Of a DNA stretch of 64,000 nucleotides, positions 23,673 to 34,146 are shown piece after piece; within the stretch, counting starts at the first letter, position 1, and each line of letters starts with the position of its first letter. Where the stretch lies: positions 339,966-403,965 of the forward strand of contig KN834755.1 of assembly GCA_000827265.1 (NCBI GenBank), in the 5' to 3' direction. A program made the position numbers and the translations under genes. This DNA comes from Collybiopsis luxurians FD-317 M1. Taxonomy: Eukaryota > Basidiomycota > Agaricomycetes > Agaricales > Omphalotaceae. Below the pieces are notes generated by a model. It made no database searches and was not told the origin of the DNA. It saw only the letters and a list, made by a program, of their open reading frames with translations.

Positions 23673-24150
23673 CTCGTTCGAGGACGAAACGAATTCGAAG
23701 CTTCTGGCCCTTATAAGAGAACCCAAGTCTCTGGTTAGTAGATCAATAGGGGAAACGCAAAGCGATCGTTTTTTACGCTTTTGTTTCCGACTTGGCGAGT
23801 CAAAGTCATGCTATAGATTGGTCAATAAATGATAAAAGAGTCCTCCGCATCTCCTCTCAGTCCAATAGTTGGTCCATCATCGAGACTCTGCGAATCTTTT
23901 GAGGGCCTCATCACAAGTGGGTTGCTAAAGGCTGAAAAATCCGGGGATATGGCTTCACGATCTATTGCATCTAGACCTGTCATTGTTTTGAAGACTCGAG
24001 AACAAGGTACGAAAACAGGTACGAAAACAGGTACGACTCTACGAGGCCCGATTCCCGCAGCTCGGTCCGCTGCGGAACCACTGCGCCGTGCGTAAAATAC
24101 GTATAGGCGCCCGTGACTAATTAGCTCTTCACCTCCATGATTGCTGTAGA
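23673..24150. other. Divergent promoter region
   Basis: Lies between the minus-strand secreted-protein gene and the plus-strand gene starting at 24151, so it should hold both promoters. An open frame at 23829-24095 has no family resemblance. A short tandem repeat (ggtacgaaaaca, about three units) is at 24005-24035. Confidence 0.4.
23710..23717 (-). promoter_or_regulatory. TATA-like box upstream of the secreted-protein gene
   Basis: The palindrome cttataag sits 38-45 bases upstream of the start codon at 23672. Position and sequence fit a TATA box with a very short leader, but this is only a consensus match. Confidence 0.25.
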
Positions 24151-25408
24151 ATGAAGCGAAAATCCAGTTTCTCAGATGAAAAAAGTCGAAAAAAAGGTAC
24201 ATTTGACGATAAATCAAATCTTCGATCATTTGTTGAGCGCATTCTAGGTTCCATTGGGAAGAGTTCTGACAGTTACGCCAGCGGGGCAACTACGTTGACA
24301 GGTTTTTCTGGTCTCCTCGACTTTTCTGATCAGGACAATATTGAAACGCGCGCTAACAAGATCGCGGAACAGATTATACACTCTCTCGTTCTTGTTCTCA
24401 AGAGCAAGTCCGAGATTGTCGCCGTCTTTGAAGTGTTGGAATTAGAATTTTACTTGTGGCAAGTCGGGGTACACGAAGACCCTTTTACGCATAGGGCGGT
24501 AGAGCAAGCGGAGAGTGGAAAATGGTGTTGTGATGTCCTTATTGCATTGTTTGATGTCGAGTTAATCGTGATATAGGTATTTTCACCGTGTGCCGCAAAG
24601 ATCTGGTAGTCAGAAAACCGCCGTCGGTAGTGGGTACCGGGGAGGGTCCAGGAAAGGATTAGATATCACCATCGGTCAACCCGCCATTACTTCCTCTCCC
24701 TACTTTTCTACTACCTCTAAATCAGGCATTCAGACCAGAGATCCAACAAGAGGAGGAATATTACTCCGAACTCTTCGAAATACTTCTACCGGCAAAGTTG
24801 TATCCGGACCCTCGCTGATAGTCGACGAAATATTGAAATTGAGTCAAGCCTCAAAGATATCAGAACTAGTCGATGAAAAATGGATGGGCAATATCTCTGT
24901 GTTTCGAGGAGACAGTTCCTCCGCAGAGGATACTGACATGCTCTATCTGAAATTAAAAACAGACATCGAGGCCAAACTTCCTGTCATATATCAGTCTCCT
25001 CGCATAGGTCTTGACCCATTCTATCCTGGTGTCTCTCTTACACCCTCCCACCCGCGTGTCGCCTTCTCGACGAAACTGTACCGATATTTCATCCATCCAG
25101 CTTTGTTGACCTCAAACGGTCGACCACAAACTTTCCTCGGAGTTCTTTCCTCTCTGAACCCGATTTTTCCTTCTCCGGGTACTACTATAAACGAGGGAGA
25201 AATGACAACGCTCAAAAACCGCATTTGCGAGCAAAGTGGCATGAAAATTCAAACTGTTGCCAAGTATCTCGAATATTACTTGGATGGGCTAAAAGATCGC
25301 TCTAACTTGGAGTCTTTTACACGAGCGACTAAGAAGCAGGCCTCGGCCTCACCGGCCACATATCTGCAATTGATGGGTATTTTGTCCGCTGTCGGCGAAA
25401 GTTTTTAA
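24151..25408 (+). CDS. Conserved protein with HEDPFTHR and YRGG.RKGLDITIG motifs
   Basis: Two exons (24151-24525 and 24575-25408) give about 400 residues. Splicing at 24526/24574 restores GKWYFHRVPQRSG across the junction. The central domain has VLELEFYLWQVGVHEDPFTHRAVEQ, then KWYFHR, then YRGGSRKGLDITIGQ and GGILLRTL, and later GPSLIVDEIL, PRIGLD and ATKLYRYFIHP-like sequence (FSTKLYRYFIHP). I associate this pattern with a conserved fungal and bacterial family often auto-named 3-methyladenine DNA glycosylase-like, although the motifs do not match classical AAG/MPG enzymes and I would not infer DNA repair from the name. The conserved His, Asp, Arg and Glu suggest an enzyme. The C-terminal half lies next to a tandem duplication that begins at the stop codon. 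Confidence 0.7.
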
Positions 25409-25483
25409 AAGCACAATCCAGCCGTGTGGATAGGTATTTTGTCCGCTGTCGGCGAAAGTTTTTAAAAGCACAATCCGGCCGTA
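25376..25483 (+). repeat. 57-base tandem duplication across the stop codon
   Basis: The words ggtattttgtccgctgtcgg, cgaaagtttttaaaagcac and aatcc.gccgt occur twice with a period of 57 bases. The first copy includes the last codons (GILSAVGESF) and the TAA stop; the second lies wholly in the 3' untranslated region. Only one or two mismatches separate the copies, so the event is recent. Confidence 0.9.
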
Positions 25484-25560
25484 CTATAAGCAGTATTCGT
25501 TGACGTCGTATTTATGTCATTTATTCATACAAACTGAAAGAAACTGATTGCTCCACGTCT

Positions 25561-26547
25561 TCAGGTATGCAAGATTCCCAAAGGTAGACGAGCAACCGCC
25601 CTAGGCTCAGCACGAAGCAATTCGCTTACTCCGATGTAAAATGCAATTAAGCCTGTGCAAATACCAAAGGCTCCTCCAGCTGTTAAAACGCTGAAATTGC
25701 AAACAGGAATTGAACTTTGTAAATGACAAAGAAAGTGAAAAATGGCTCTTACTGTGGGTTTCCACTCCATTCCGCGATAGAAAGCATCAGCAGGGCGAGA
25801 TCAAGAGCGGTCAGCAAGACACTGAACGCAACATTTCGTCGGAGGACGGCCAGCCTGTGAACACGTTAGGTTCGTTAGGTTCAGACCATTATTGAAAAGT
25901 GGACACACAGGAAGAAGAAAGTAATCATGAACCATGCAATAAGGAATATTCCGACAGCGTTCGCAAATTCGTCTGGGTCAGAATATGCCGCCTGAATACC
26001 AGAAGCGGGAATGAAAATCGTAGCGTATGACATCCAGAACGATCCGTAAGACGCGAAAGCTAAGGGAAGGTATGTTTTAGGAAAGCATTCGCATAATGTT
26101 CGAGCAACATACCGGTAGCACCGAATACATTTCCTCGCGGAAATTCCCACATTCCAGCAATGAACTGGGTCAAACCACCTAAACAATTTTGATAAAAGGC
26201 ATTTCTAAAGCAATTAGACGCCCCAACGGACCTGCGAAAAGAGCCATTCCAAGAACCACGTTGGTATGAGAGATCCCACGAGTCCCAACATTATACATAG
26301 ATAGGATGAACGTCGTCGACGCGAAGGAAAACAGACCCCTTTGAAGTAAAGTTCCTTTATTTGAATTTCCTACCTAATATTATCGGACGTACATTGGCCC
26401 AGGATTTGCGATGTGAGAAGGGTATCTTTGGTAGCTAACTGGGTCGCCAGAACCAGGTCCATATTCCTCGACGTCAGTGGCCCGGGCTCCTCTACCGTTA
26501 TTGAGGTTCTCAACGCGACCTTTCTCTGCGTCAGTTGATGTAGACAT
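25561..26547 (-). CDS. AceTr-family acetate transporter (GPR1/FUN34/YaaH)
   Basis: Plasma-membrane carrier of the AceTr family, which moves acetate or related short acids with protons, or ammonium in some models. The cytosolic N-terminus begins at 26547 (MSTSTDAEKGRVEN). The family signature follows as NPGPMGLFSFASTTF across an intron; the usual form is NPxPLGL. Later exons give GMALFAGGLTQFIAGMWEFPRGNVFGAT, LPLAFASYGSFWMSYA, GIFLIAWFMITFFFL and VLTAGGAFGICTGLIAFYIG, which make six hydrophobic segments, and the protein ends RLPLGILHT at 25561. Size (about 280 residues) and order match the family. The second half of exon 5 (LDLALLMLSIAEWS) is open and in frame. Regulation by carbon source is typical of the family but not visible here. 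Confidence 0.88.
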
Positions 26548-27867
26548 TTCGGGGAGGTTAGTGGGATGCCTGTTGGATTAGGGTAACAGTAGCGAAAATA
26601 ACCTGGGATGGACAGTTCTTATATCTCGCATTTGTGACGCAAGGGAGCAAGTGTGGAATCAGTCTCCAAAAAAGATGGGAACCTTCGTTCCAAGTAAGGT
26701 ATAGATCAGTGAGAGCATAGGGAAGGCCTACCGTTCGAACATAAGAAGCAACAACTCGTGAGTATTTTCTTCTCCTTCAGTCGTGTGGAGCGGATTCGTG
26801 TGATCTCTGGAAGCTCAAATGACTTGCAACAAGCAGTCGATGTTGTAGTTTACTCGGAAATGAATAGATGATCTTCCAGATGAACTGGCGACCGTTCTCA
26901 AGCCGTGGTGATGCCTAGGACATAGTTACAATGTGCGGGTACCTGGACTCTTCATGGAAGACGAGAACCCTACAACTTCCGAAAGAGCCTCGGAACAGAC
27001 AGCAGGAATAAGTATAGCGGAAGGCCAGACAGCATGGCAAGTCCGGCTTTACACGACTTTCAAACTAGACTCTCAGGAGTCGAAGTGGACTGCCAGTTAT
27101 AAAATACAACTTAGGCAGGCGCATTTGGAGCTGTCGGTTGGTAGGCGTGGACGTGAAGAGAATTTGCTGTCAAAGGGCTGGCTTGATGCAGCTAAACAAA
27201 TGATACGTCCGAGGCTCAGTGAACGCTGAACTTGAACACGGAATTGCATCCAGGATAGGCTCGGTCAAAGCTGTATGCATTCGATTCCGTTGGATTCAGT
27301 ACACGGTAAAGCTATTGGGGGCAGAACACAACCTAATCAGCGATACTAATTGAATCAAGCACTATGTACCGATGCCTGGATTGGGTGCAATACCGCAATA
27401 CCAATAACCCGAACTGACGTACATTGATAGCGTTGTGATGGAAGAGTTCGCTGCCAGAGTTCGTCGCTTCGCTCCTCTATTTCCGGACGCTGAGATAAAT
27501 ATTGCGGAATTGGCACTAATACATGAATGCGTAATGATAGGAAGGAAACAATACTATTTAGACAATCGGAGGTGGCCAGAAAGGAAAGGTAGGACAAAGA
27601 GGGTAATTGATAGGAAAGGCGAAGTACATTAACATTCAAAAGAGCGGACTAGGCAGCCTTTGACCGCCAGAAATGAGAGGTAAAGGAAAGCGATATAGAA
27701 TGACTATGAATGGAAGGAAGTAAGCTAGGAAATACCGTGAGTTAGCAGGATAGAAGAGCAGTGTAGAATGTCAAAGACGACAGGTTTGGAAACAAATGAC
27801 ACACAGACCAAGATCGTGTCGTGAGGATTGCACGCAAGGTGAATAAATCCTTCCAAGCCTTGCTTGC
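26548..27867. other. 1.3-kb intergenic region; no supported gene
   Basis: Upstream of the AceTr gene and downstream of the gene at 27868-29397. Open frames at 26933-27229 (+) and 27355-27639 (-) are free of recognisable domains and lack paralogues in the window. No repeats or RNA genes were noticed. Confidence 0.4.
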
Positions 27868-29397
27868 TTAAAGCTCACGAGGACCCAAAAATTCTGGTTG
27901 CCAGCTCGATCCTCCGCGATGATTGAGGCCAGTCACAACCAAGTTGTTCAGCGGAGTGCGACCCCAGCAGCCAAGGTCCTCCGCCGGGTCCCAGATCCAA
28001 TTACCTTTCTACACGGGGTCAAACGATGAATTTAAAGGGCAACTTCGAATGACATACCTGAGCCTCCTTGTAAAACGACTCGATAGCAGCGACGATACTG
28101 AGGAGCAGCGAAAGCCGCGTCATTCCTGCATCAGGAAGTGTGATGTTACGCACAAAACAAGCGCTCCCGCCGTTGGCGCAGCGGTGATACCCAGGCCACT
28201 AAGTAACAAGAACACAAGAACACATTTTGTCAGCGCGTAACTCTCGGAAAAACTTTCAAAAGACCTACACAGATGTGAATTTTGAGCTGCCTGTAACACC
28301 AAGGCATCATTTTCTGGCTGAGGACAATATCGTTCGTACCCTCGATGATTGGGTGATACTTTGGCTCTGGATTAAGACAGTCGGACAGGCGAACGCCAAG
28401 TACCGGCGCTTTTTTCATTCTGAACGGTATGGGCTTAATGGAAGACATGCCTTTGTTAATGCGGTGGTCGTCGTCGTAAATCCGCTGAGGAACAAGTGCG
28501 CAGTTTCTAGGATATAGATGGCCTTCGAAAAGGGGGTAAGGATTTTCAGAAAGGCGAGGATTCACGACATGCTTAGAGGCGTTGCTTTTAGCGCGGGGAC
28601 GCTGAGATGTAGTGTGGGGAAGGTTTCGAGTCTGTGCGTGACTCGAGCGCGTTGGAGTTCGAACAGGTCCGGACTTTTGACGAATCATGAGTAACTACGA
28701 ATACGCAAATGAAAAACATGTTTCGTACCTGCGCCTCTTTGACTGGATACCCCGCTGTACCATCTAAGGACTGTGGGTACTGAGTTTGATATTGCGTTTC
28801 TTTAAAACGATTTCCTGGAAGGAAATGCGGATGGTCGAAACGAGGAACCTGATTCTGTGACCCAGTCGATTGGTTTGAATGACTGGAGTAACCAGCAAAG
28901 ACATGCGAGCTGCCTCCGCTGCCTTCCATCTGGCCGAAGCTTCCTGGGTGCTCCAGAGAGTTTCGGCGCTCTGAAAGCGGAGCAGCCGTCACAGGAGGGA
29001 CCTGCGTCGCGGCGTAAGAACTATGGTGGTAAACCGATACAGGAACGGGGGACGACGTCGGAGCGTACGTGCCTCCACCCAGGTTCATCACCGGCATGGA
29101 CTGGACGGGGTAATTTTGGTGTACCGGTACACCAGAATAGTGCCCGTGTGGATAGTAAACGTCGCCCGAACCACTAGGGTGGCGTGCGCTGTGATGAGAA
29201 CTATGCCCAGCATAGTATTGCACTCCGGAAACCACTGGGCTCTGCTGGGTGGCTCTCGAGGAAGTCGGAAAGAGTGACGACTGATAGTGCAATTGCGCCG
29301 GCGCGATTACACCATTGGGAGAGCTGTCAGAGTGGTGATGGGATCGTTGCACAGGGCCAGCCTGAGCGAGGATCTGTCCGGGAGTGAGGTACGGCAT
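27868..29397 (-). CDS. Conserved fungal protein with WPGY and GRTPLNNLVVTGLNHRGG motifs
   Basis: Exons 29397-28729, about 28674-28276 and two short ones ending at 27868 encode about 450 residues. The N-terminal half is low-complexity and rich in His, Ser, Pro, Tyr and Gln (for example YYAGHSSHHSARHPSGS). The C-terminal half is globular: IVLSQKMMPWCYRQLKI, then after an intron WPGYHRCANGG, MTRLSLLLSIVAAIESFYKEAQKGNW and GRTPLNNLVVTGLNHRGG, ending GPREL. I have seen this C-terminal layout (a WPGY motif, a helix, then a short L-V-x-G/L-NH ending that contains SWQP) in many basidiomycete hypothetical proteins, but I know no function for it. The disordered front half suggests a nuclear or signalling role, which is speculation. 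Confidence 0.65.
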
Positions 29398-30266
29398 TGC
29401 GAGAGGCGAAAGAAAAGCGAAAGAGAGTGTGTAAAGGAGAGAAAGAGGTTAAGTTATGATAAAGCTCATTGTCGCGAAAAAACTTCATATATACCTCCGT
29501 GAATCGTGACTCTTGGATTGTAGGATGTCACACCAGAGGCCAGAAAAATCTTGGAGAGGAGAAGTGAACCGAGCGAGCATTGTTCGTCGGGTGCAGAAAC
29601 GGTCCAAACTGTGGAAAGAAAGGTATTGAGATCGGCATCCAGAGTAAAAGACAATGGATATGTTCCTAACTTGAAAGTCCGCAAACGCTACGATTCGTTC
29701 AATCCATGCTTTAGATATGAGTTATACAGCTTCGACATTGTTTGGACATTCATTCGAGCACCACAATTGAATCTAAATGAGGCAATGAAGAGATTTGTTT
29801 GAGTCATTCGTCGAAGAGATCCTTGCCTAATGGGGATTGATAGAATACTCTGGTCGCCAAGAATTCCTTTGAGATGTCTTCAAAAACATTGGTAAAAGAC
29901 GAGAACCGCGAAGGAGGATGGCTAGAAAGAAAAACGATAGACGCACTGCGCGGTCTCCCACGAACCTTCTACTTCGGTCCGACAGTGGACATTCTCCAGA
30001 GCCCTCAAAAAAATCACGCCGAAGGATTGCACAGAATGATGTCAAAGATTAAATCAATTTAAATAGAACGTTACGTGTACAGAACACAATGAGCACAGAC
30101 GATGATAGCCTTAAACAGCATACTTAAGAATCGAAAGCTTAAAACTGTTCCATAAAACAGAGAATACAATCTTCGGAACGTTATTATGAGCGAGAGAAAG
30201 ACATTTGATGAATCAAACTTACCAAGTATAATAAGGAACGAAGTGTATCCTCGGAACTCTATGAGT
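29398..30266. other. Intergenic; no supported gene
   Basis: Promoter side of the gene ending at 29397 and 3' side of eIF5. Several short open frames on both strands lack any recognisable feature. Confidence 0.4.
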
Positions 30267-31660
30267 TCACTCGTCGGAATCTTCGTCATCAGCTTCTTCA
30301 AGCCACTGCAAAAGATGAGTTGCCGCACAGGAGAAAAGGTACACCTGAACATACCTTCAAGAAAGGTTCGCTCGCCTTTCTGACCTTCTTACTTGTCTCC
30401 TTGTCGACGTACTTCTTGCTGACGTGAGTACCCCAGGAAGTGATAACTTCCTCTTCGAGGATATCGCTTTGATAGAAGGCCATGAGGATCTTGGGCACGG
30501 TAGGGATGAGATCAGGGTGAGAAAGTCCTACAAGGCACTCCATTCCACCGAGTAGGGCTTTCTGGTGCTTCTCGGACGTAACCATCTAAGGAATGCAACA
30601 CGTCTCTAACTGGTAAGGAAAGGAAGGGAAAGGATCATGTACCTTAGCAAAGAGAGGAGCATACTTGGGGATTTCGGCAAGCACATTCTCGGTAAACAAG
30701 GCCTGGACGAGAACTGCAATGGACTTATGCTTGCTCTCGATACCAAGGTCTTCGGCCTTCTTATACACAGAGACCAAGAACGCCTTAGTATCTTCATCAC
30801 CGTCCCGATTTTCCTCGACCCACGTTCCAAGTTGACTATAAGGGCTGTTGGCGTCATCGTCACTACCGTCATCATCTCCAAGGGAAGCGGCAGCCAGTCC
30901 GCCCTCGAGGGCCTTAATACGCTGTTTGACGGCTTCTGGAGAGGTGTCGGCAGACCAGTCTTCCTTGGCCAAGGCAGTTTCGGCGTTCAAGTCCTTCGCC
31001 TCAGCCTTGATTTTCTTAGTCAGTTCGTCATCACTCTCCGCACCGTTCTCAGCGGGAGACGCCTCGGCTTCGGGCGAATCACCACCACCTCCGACACCTG
31101 TCGCCGCATCACCAGTACCGGTTTTCTTCTTCCCTTTTTTGACCTTAACAGGAGGATTTTTCAAGATGAAGGTAGTGAGCTTATGACGCATATCGACGCC
31201 AGTACGTTCACCACAAGCTTTACAATCACGAATGATGTCCTCGGTCCGGCCTTGCTTGAGAATGACAAGCTCCGTCTCCGGGTTCTTGCAGGACTTGCAG
31301 AGAACGAATTTGTCGATGAAGCCGTCAAGCAGTTCGCGGAGACGATTAGCGTCATGGGCGCCGTTGACGATGTAGCGTTCATTCTTTTCGTCGAATGAAG
31401 TCTGAGCACCGAGTTCACAGCCAAAGAATTTGGTAGGGTAAGTGGGGGGACGACTGAGCGCACGAGCGACGTCAGCCATGTTGGGAATGACAGTTTTGAT
31501 GCCGTTGCCTTTGCCTTCAATTTTGGTAGTAAGAAGGGGCATTCTATACAAAGAAAATGATTATTGCAAAGCGGGAAGAACAAGGTCTGCAGACTCACCG
31601 GTAGCGATAGAATTTGTCGTCGACATCACGACGAATGTTCACTATGCCTGCAGAAGCCAT
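30267..31660 (-). CDS. TIF5: Translation initiation factor eIF5
   Basis: eIF5 is the GTPase-activating protein for eIF2 during start-codon selection. Exon 1 ([21 protein letters not shown]) begins at 31660. The main exon continues [19 protein letters not shown], with the conserved N-terminal domain containing [20 protein letters not shown] and [18 protein letters not shown] Cys4 zinc ribbon follows: CKSC at one end and CKACGER at the other, about 28 residues apart. A charged KKGKKKTG linker and an acidic Ala-rich region lead to the C-terminal W2/HEAT domain ([27 protein letters not shown]), which ends [12 protein letters not shown], the aromatic/acidic box. Arg15, the residue needed for GAP activity, is plausible within the N-terminal IRRD...YRYR stretch. 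Four exons, all GT-AG. Housekeeping gene, intact. Confidence 0.95.
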
Positions 31661-32089
31661 ATTGGGCTGATTTTAACGCTTTAAAAGAAGAAACACAAAT
31701 GAGCTTGAAAAAAAAAGAATATAAAATTGACTGGACCGCGACTTACAAAGCTGGGTGATTTGCAAGGAAACAGTCTCTTATGTCTGGATATACCGGTTGG
31801 AGAACGAAGCATGAATCCTCTGTAGGTACAGAAGATATGGGGGGTTGTAATGGGGGAGTAGTTGGACGAAATCGTGGAACGATTTACTTCAAACGAGCAA
31901 ACAGAAAATTGTACAGAAGGGGGATGGTGGTGGTTGAGGTGAAAGGTCCGGTCTGATTCGTCACCGAAATTTTTAATTTTGCCGAGCGCCCATCGGAAAG
32001 TCTCGGATACTGCCGCGGCACGTCTCGGCCCGCCTAGGTTACTCATTCAATTTTACAAAGTCCATTTATTGCAACGTGCCCAGTTCAAT
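31661..32089. other. eIF5 promoter side; no gene seen
   Basis: Upstream of the minus-strand eIF5 start. The open frame at 31681-32046 (-) has no recognisable content. I see no exon of another gene. Confidence 0.4.
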
Positions 32090-32370
32090 CGCAGCATATA
32101 CTTCTGCGTTGTCTGCGGTCTGAATGTGCTAGTAGTCGGCAACACCCACCCAAAGCTGTGTCAGCTGTTACTCAGCTGCAGAGAAAAACGGGCCTTGTAA
32201 AGACAGCTGTATTGATCCTGAAGATTCAGACTGCCGTCTGCCATCTGTAGAAGCTGGTATCTTGAATGAGAGCCGGATTTCTGGGTGTTCGCAACTTCGA
32301 TTCTTAATCTTAAAACGAACGTGTCTAAAGGACTTGAGGACATCGACGCTACCCTAATCACCGAAATCAT
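32090..32370 (-). pseudogene. Decayed copy of a DUF427 domain
   Basis: On the minus strand, read across frames, the segment matches the second DUF427 domain of the gene at 32845-33796: RVDVLKSFRHVR corresponds to RVDVLQSSRHVR, EVANTQKS to EVANTNKP, and GVADY-HIQTAD to GVANYYHVQTAP. Frames shift at least twice and in-frame stops occur. It is a partial tandem duplicate placed just downstream of the intact gene. Confidence 0.65.
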
Positions 32371-32844
32371 ACCAATATGTATTTCGATGGGTAGAAACCT
32401 TGAACCGTCTCGTACAGATGACTTCTCTGGACAGATAGAAATATGTTTGAGCTCCTATATATATCACTTATCCGTCAATCCTACGATATCATTTGATCAA
32501 ACTGTTGAGGGCGACTTGCTTGCTTCCTCCAGATATTTTAAAGGCAGTTGGTCAATCGGGAAAGTGGTGTTGCGGGCAGGGTTCCTTCTCCATCTTGATA
32601 AAAACAATGGATCCGAATGTGCTTCGGCCAGACAGTCCTCGGCATGAATTTCAGTAACAAGGAGGTGTAAAGATCCTCGGGATGGCAACAACCGATGCAG
32701 TGGCAGGAACCCGATATAACTCGAACAAATGGAAACAAGCTCATTATACTGAATATCCTCGGCCATTGAAAAGCAGTATTGTTCTGCGCCCTGGTACATA
32801 CAAATCGCAGCACATGAAAGACAAACTTAATCAGGAAATACTTT
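32371..32844. other. Spacer between DUF427 gene and its relic
   Basis: No gene recognised; the 3' untranslated region of the DUF427 gene must lie here. Confidence 0.35.
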
Positions 32845-33796
32845 TCAAGCAAAATGCGTTCTTGGTCTCATCTGCTTCTCTCCGTCGATCCAAACATCTA
32901 CGCGCTCATCATAGAACGCTAAAAAGCCATTAATTGTAGCGCATTCCAAATTTGCGTTCCGATACCACCAAACGGCGTCTTCTGCTTTCTTATCTGGGGC
33001 AGTTTGAACGTGATAGTAGTTTGCAACGCCCTGTATAGAAGCATGAATATATATCGATCGGGACCGAGAAACGTACAACCTTGTAAGGACATGCGCTAGT
33101 AGTGTCCGAAGGAACTAAGAAATCCACTCTGCAGTCCGTCTGGGGAATATACGTGCGCACAGGCAACCCAGTCTCATATAGAAACCTAGGTTTGTTAGTG
33201 TTTGCAACTTCGACCCCATGAACTTCAACCCGAACGTGTCTCGAAGACTGTAGCACATCGACGCGCTATTGTAAAAGTCGTTATTAAGATCAGCATTTAT
33301 TTACCATGAAGACCTGAGAACCCGAAAACCAACCTTGTACGGATCCTTTGGGTGAACAAACACCTGCTCATCTTCCTCGTACCACATATCCATCGAATCA
33401 AATACGATTTTGAATAACCCCGCCAGATCTCCATCGGACTCTCCAAACACGGTCAAAGCCTCTTTCGCCCGCCTATCTCCAACTACGATATCATACTTGG
33501 TCAGCCCTTCAGATGTAACTTGTTTACTTCCTTCATCAATGTATTTTTTAGGCAACTCGCTGATAGGAAAGTAATACTGTGGGTAATACTTGTGCTCCCA
33601 CCTACGCCGAATTCAAATTAACGGGCAAAATCTCAGATGCAAGCGACGACTACCCAACTTACACGAGTTTGGCTTTACGCGTGTCAATGATCAAAGCTCC
33701 TCCAAACAGAGCTCTGACGCGTTTGAGACAGTTTTCGACGTGGGTCTTGATAAAGCTTGGAGGTTCGAATGTGGTGGTGGTGGTGGTAGTGGACAT
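32845..33796 (-). CDS. Two-domain DUF427 protein
   Basis: DUF427 (Pfam PF04248) is a widespread domain of unknown biochemical function. Four exons give about 260 residues. Domain 1: start at 33796 with a Thr run, then NCLKRVRALFGGALIIDTRKAKLVW, and after an intron EHKYYPQYYFPISELPKKYI, VVGDRRAKEA and FDSMDMWYEEDEQVFVHPKDPY. Domain 2: RVDVLQSSRHVRVEVHGVEVA, PRFLYETGLPVRTYIPQTD, DFLVPSDTTSACPYKGVANYYHV, DAVWWYRNA and GFLAFYDERVDVWIDGE. The second domain carries the full family signature (ETGLP.R.Y.P, SDT...CPYKG, FY.ERVD). The CPYKG is split by an intron but restored by GT-AG splicing. The protein ends at 32845. Single intact copy. Confidence 0.88.
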
Positions 33797-34146
33797 TTTT
33801 GCGGTGTTGACTCTGAGTCTCCACGATTGATATATCACGGGTACGATGGTGCAGCTGACCTGCAAGGTGCACGCTGACGAAGACGAATCACTTACTCATC
33901 CCAGGGTGCATACATCTTACTAAGGATAGGAGCGTTTATACACCGCATTCCACACGGTGCCGTGCTGTCCGCGAAGGGCTTGAATTAAGCTTCGAGAAAC
34001 AGAAACTTAATAGAACACGAATTCGCCGACAAGCACAGAATGTATTCCCGAACGTCGCGGAAGCATGGGCCGGCATTCAAAAGGCAAATCAAGGAACACT
34101 TTGAATCGTTGAATTCCACAGTAAACTTCGATTGTAGCAGTCAACG
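33797..34146. other. Spacer; boundary between core and accessory blocks
   Basis: No gene seen. To its left lie single-copy conserved genes; to its right the duplicated T/S/P module region begins. Confidence 0.4.

Noticed and set aside
26933..27639. Possible small genes in the 1.3-kb spacer
   Set aside because: No domain, no paralogue, no convincing start or splice sites.
30637..31398. 253-codon plus-strand frame opposite eIF5
   Set aside because: It is the antisense shadow of the strongly conserved eIF5 exon.
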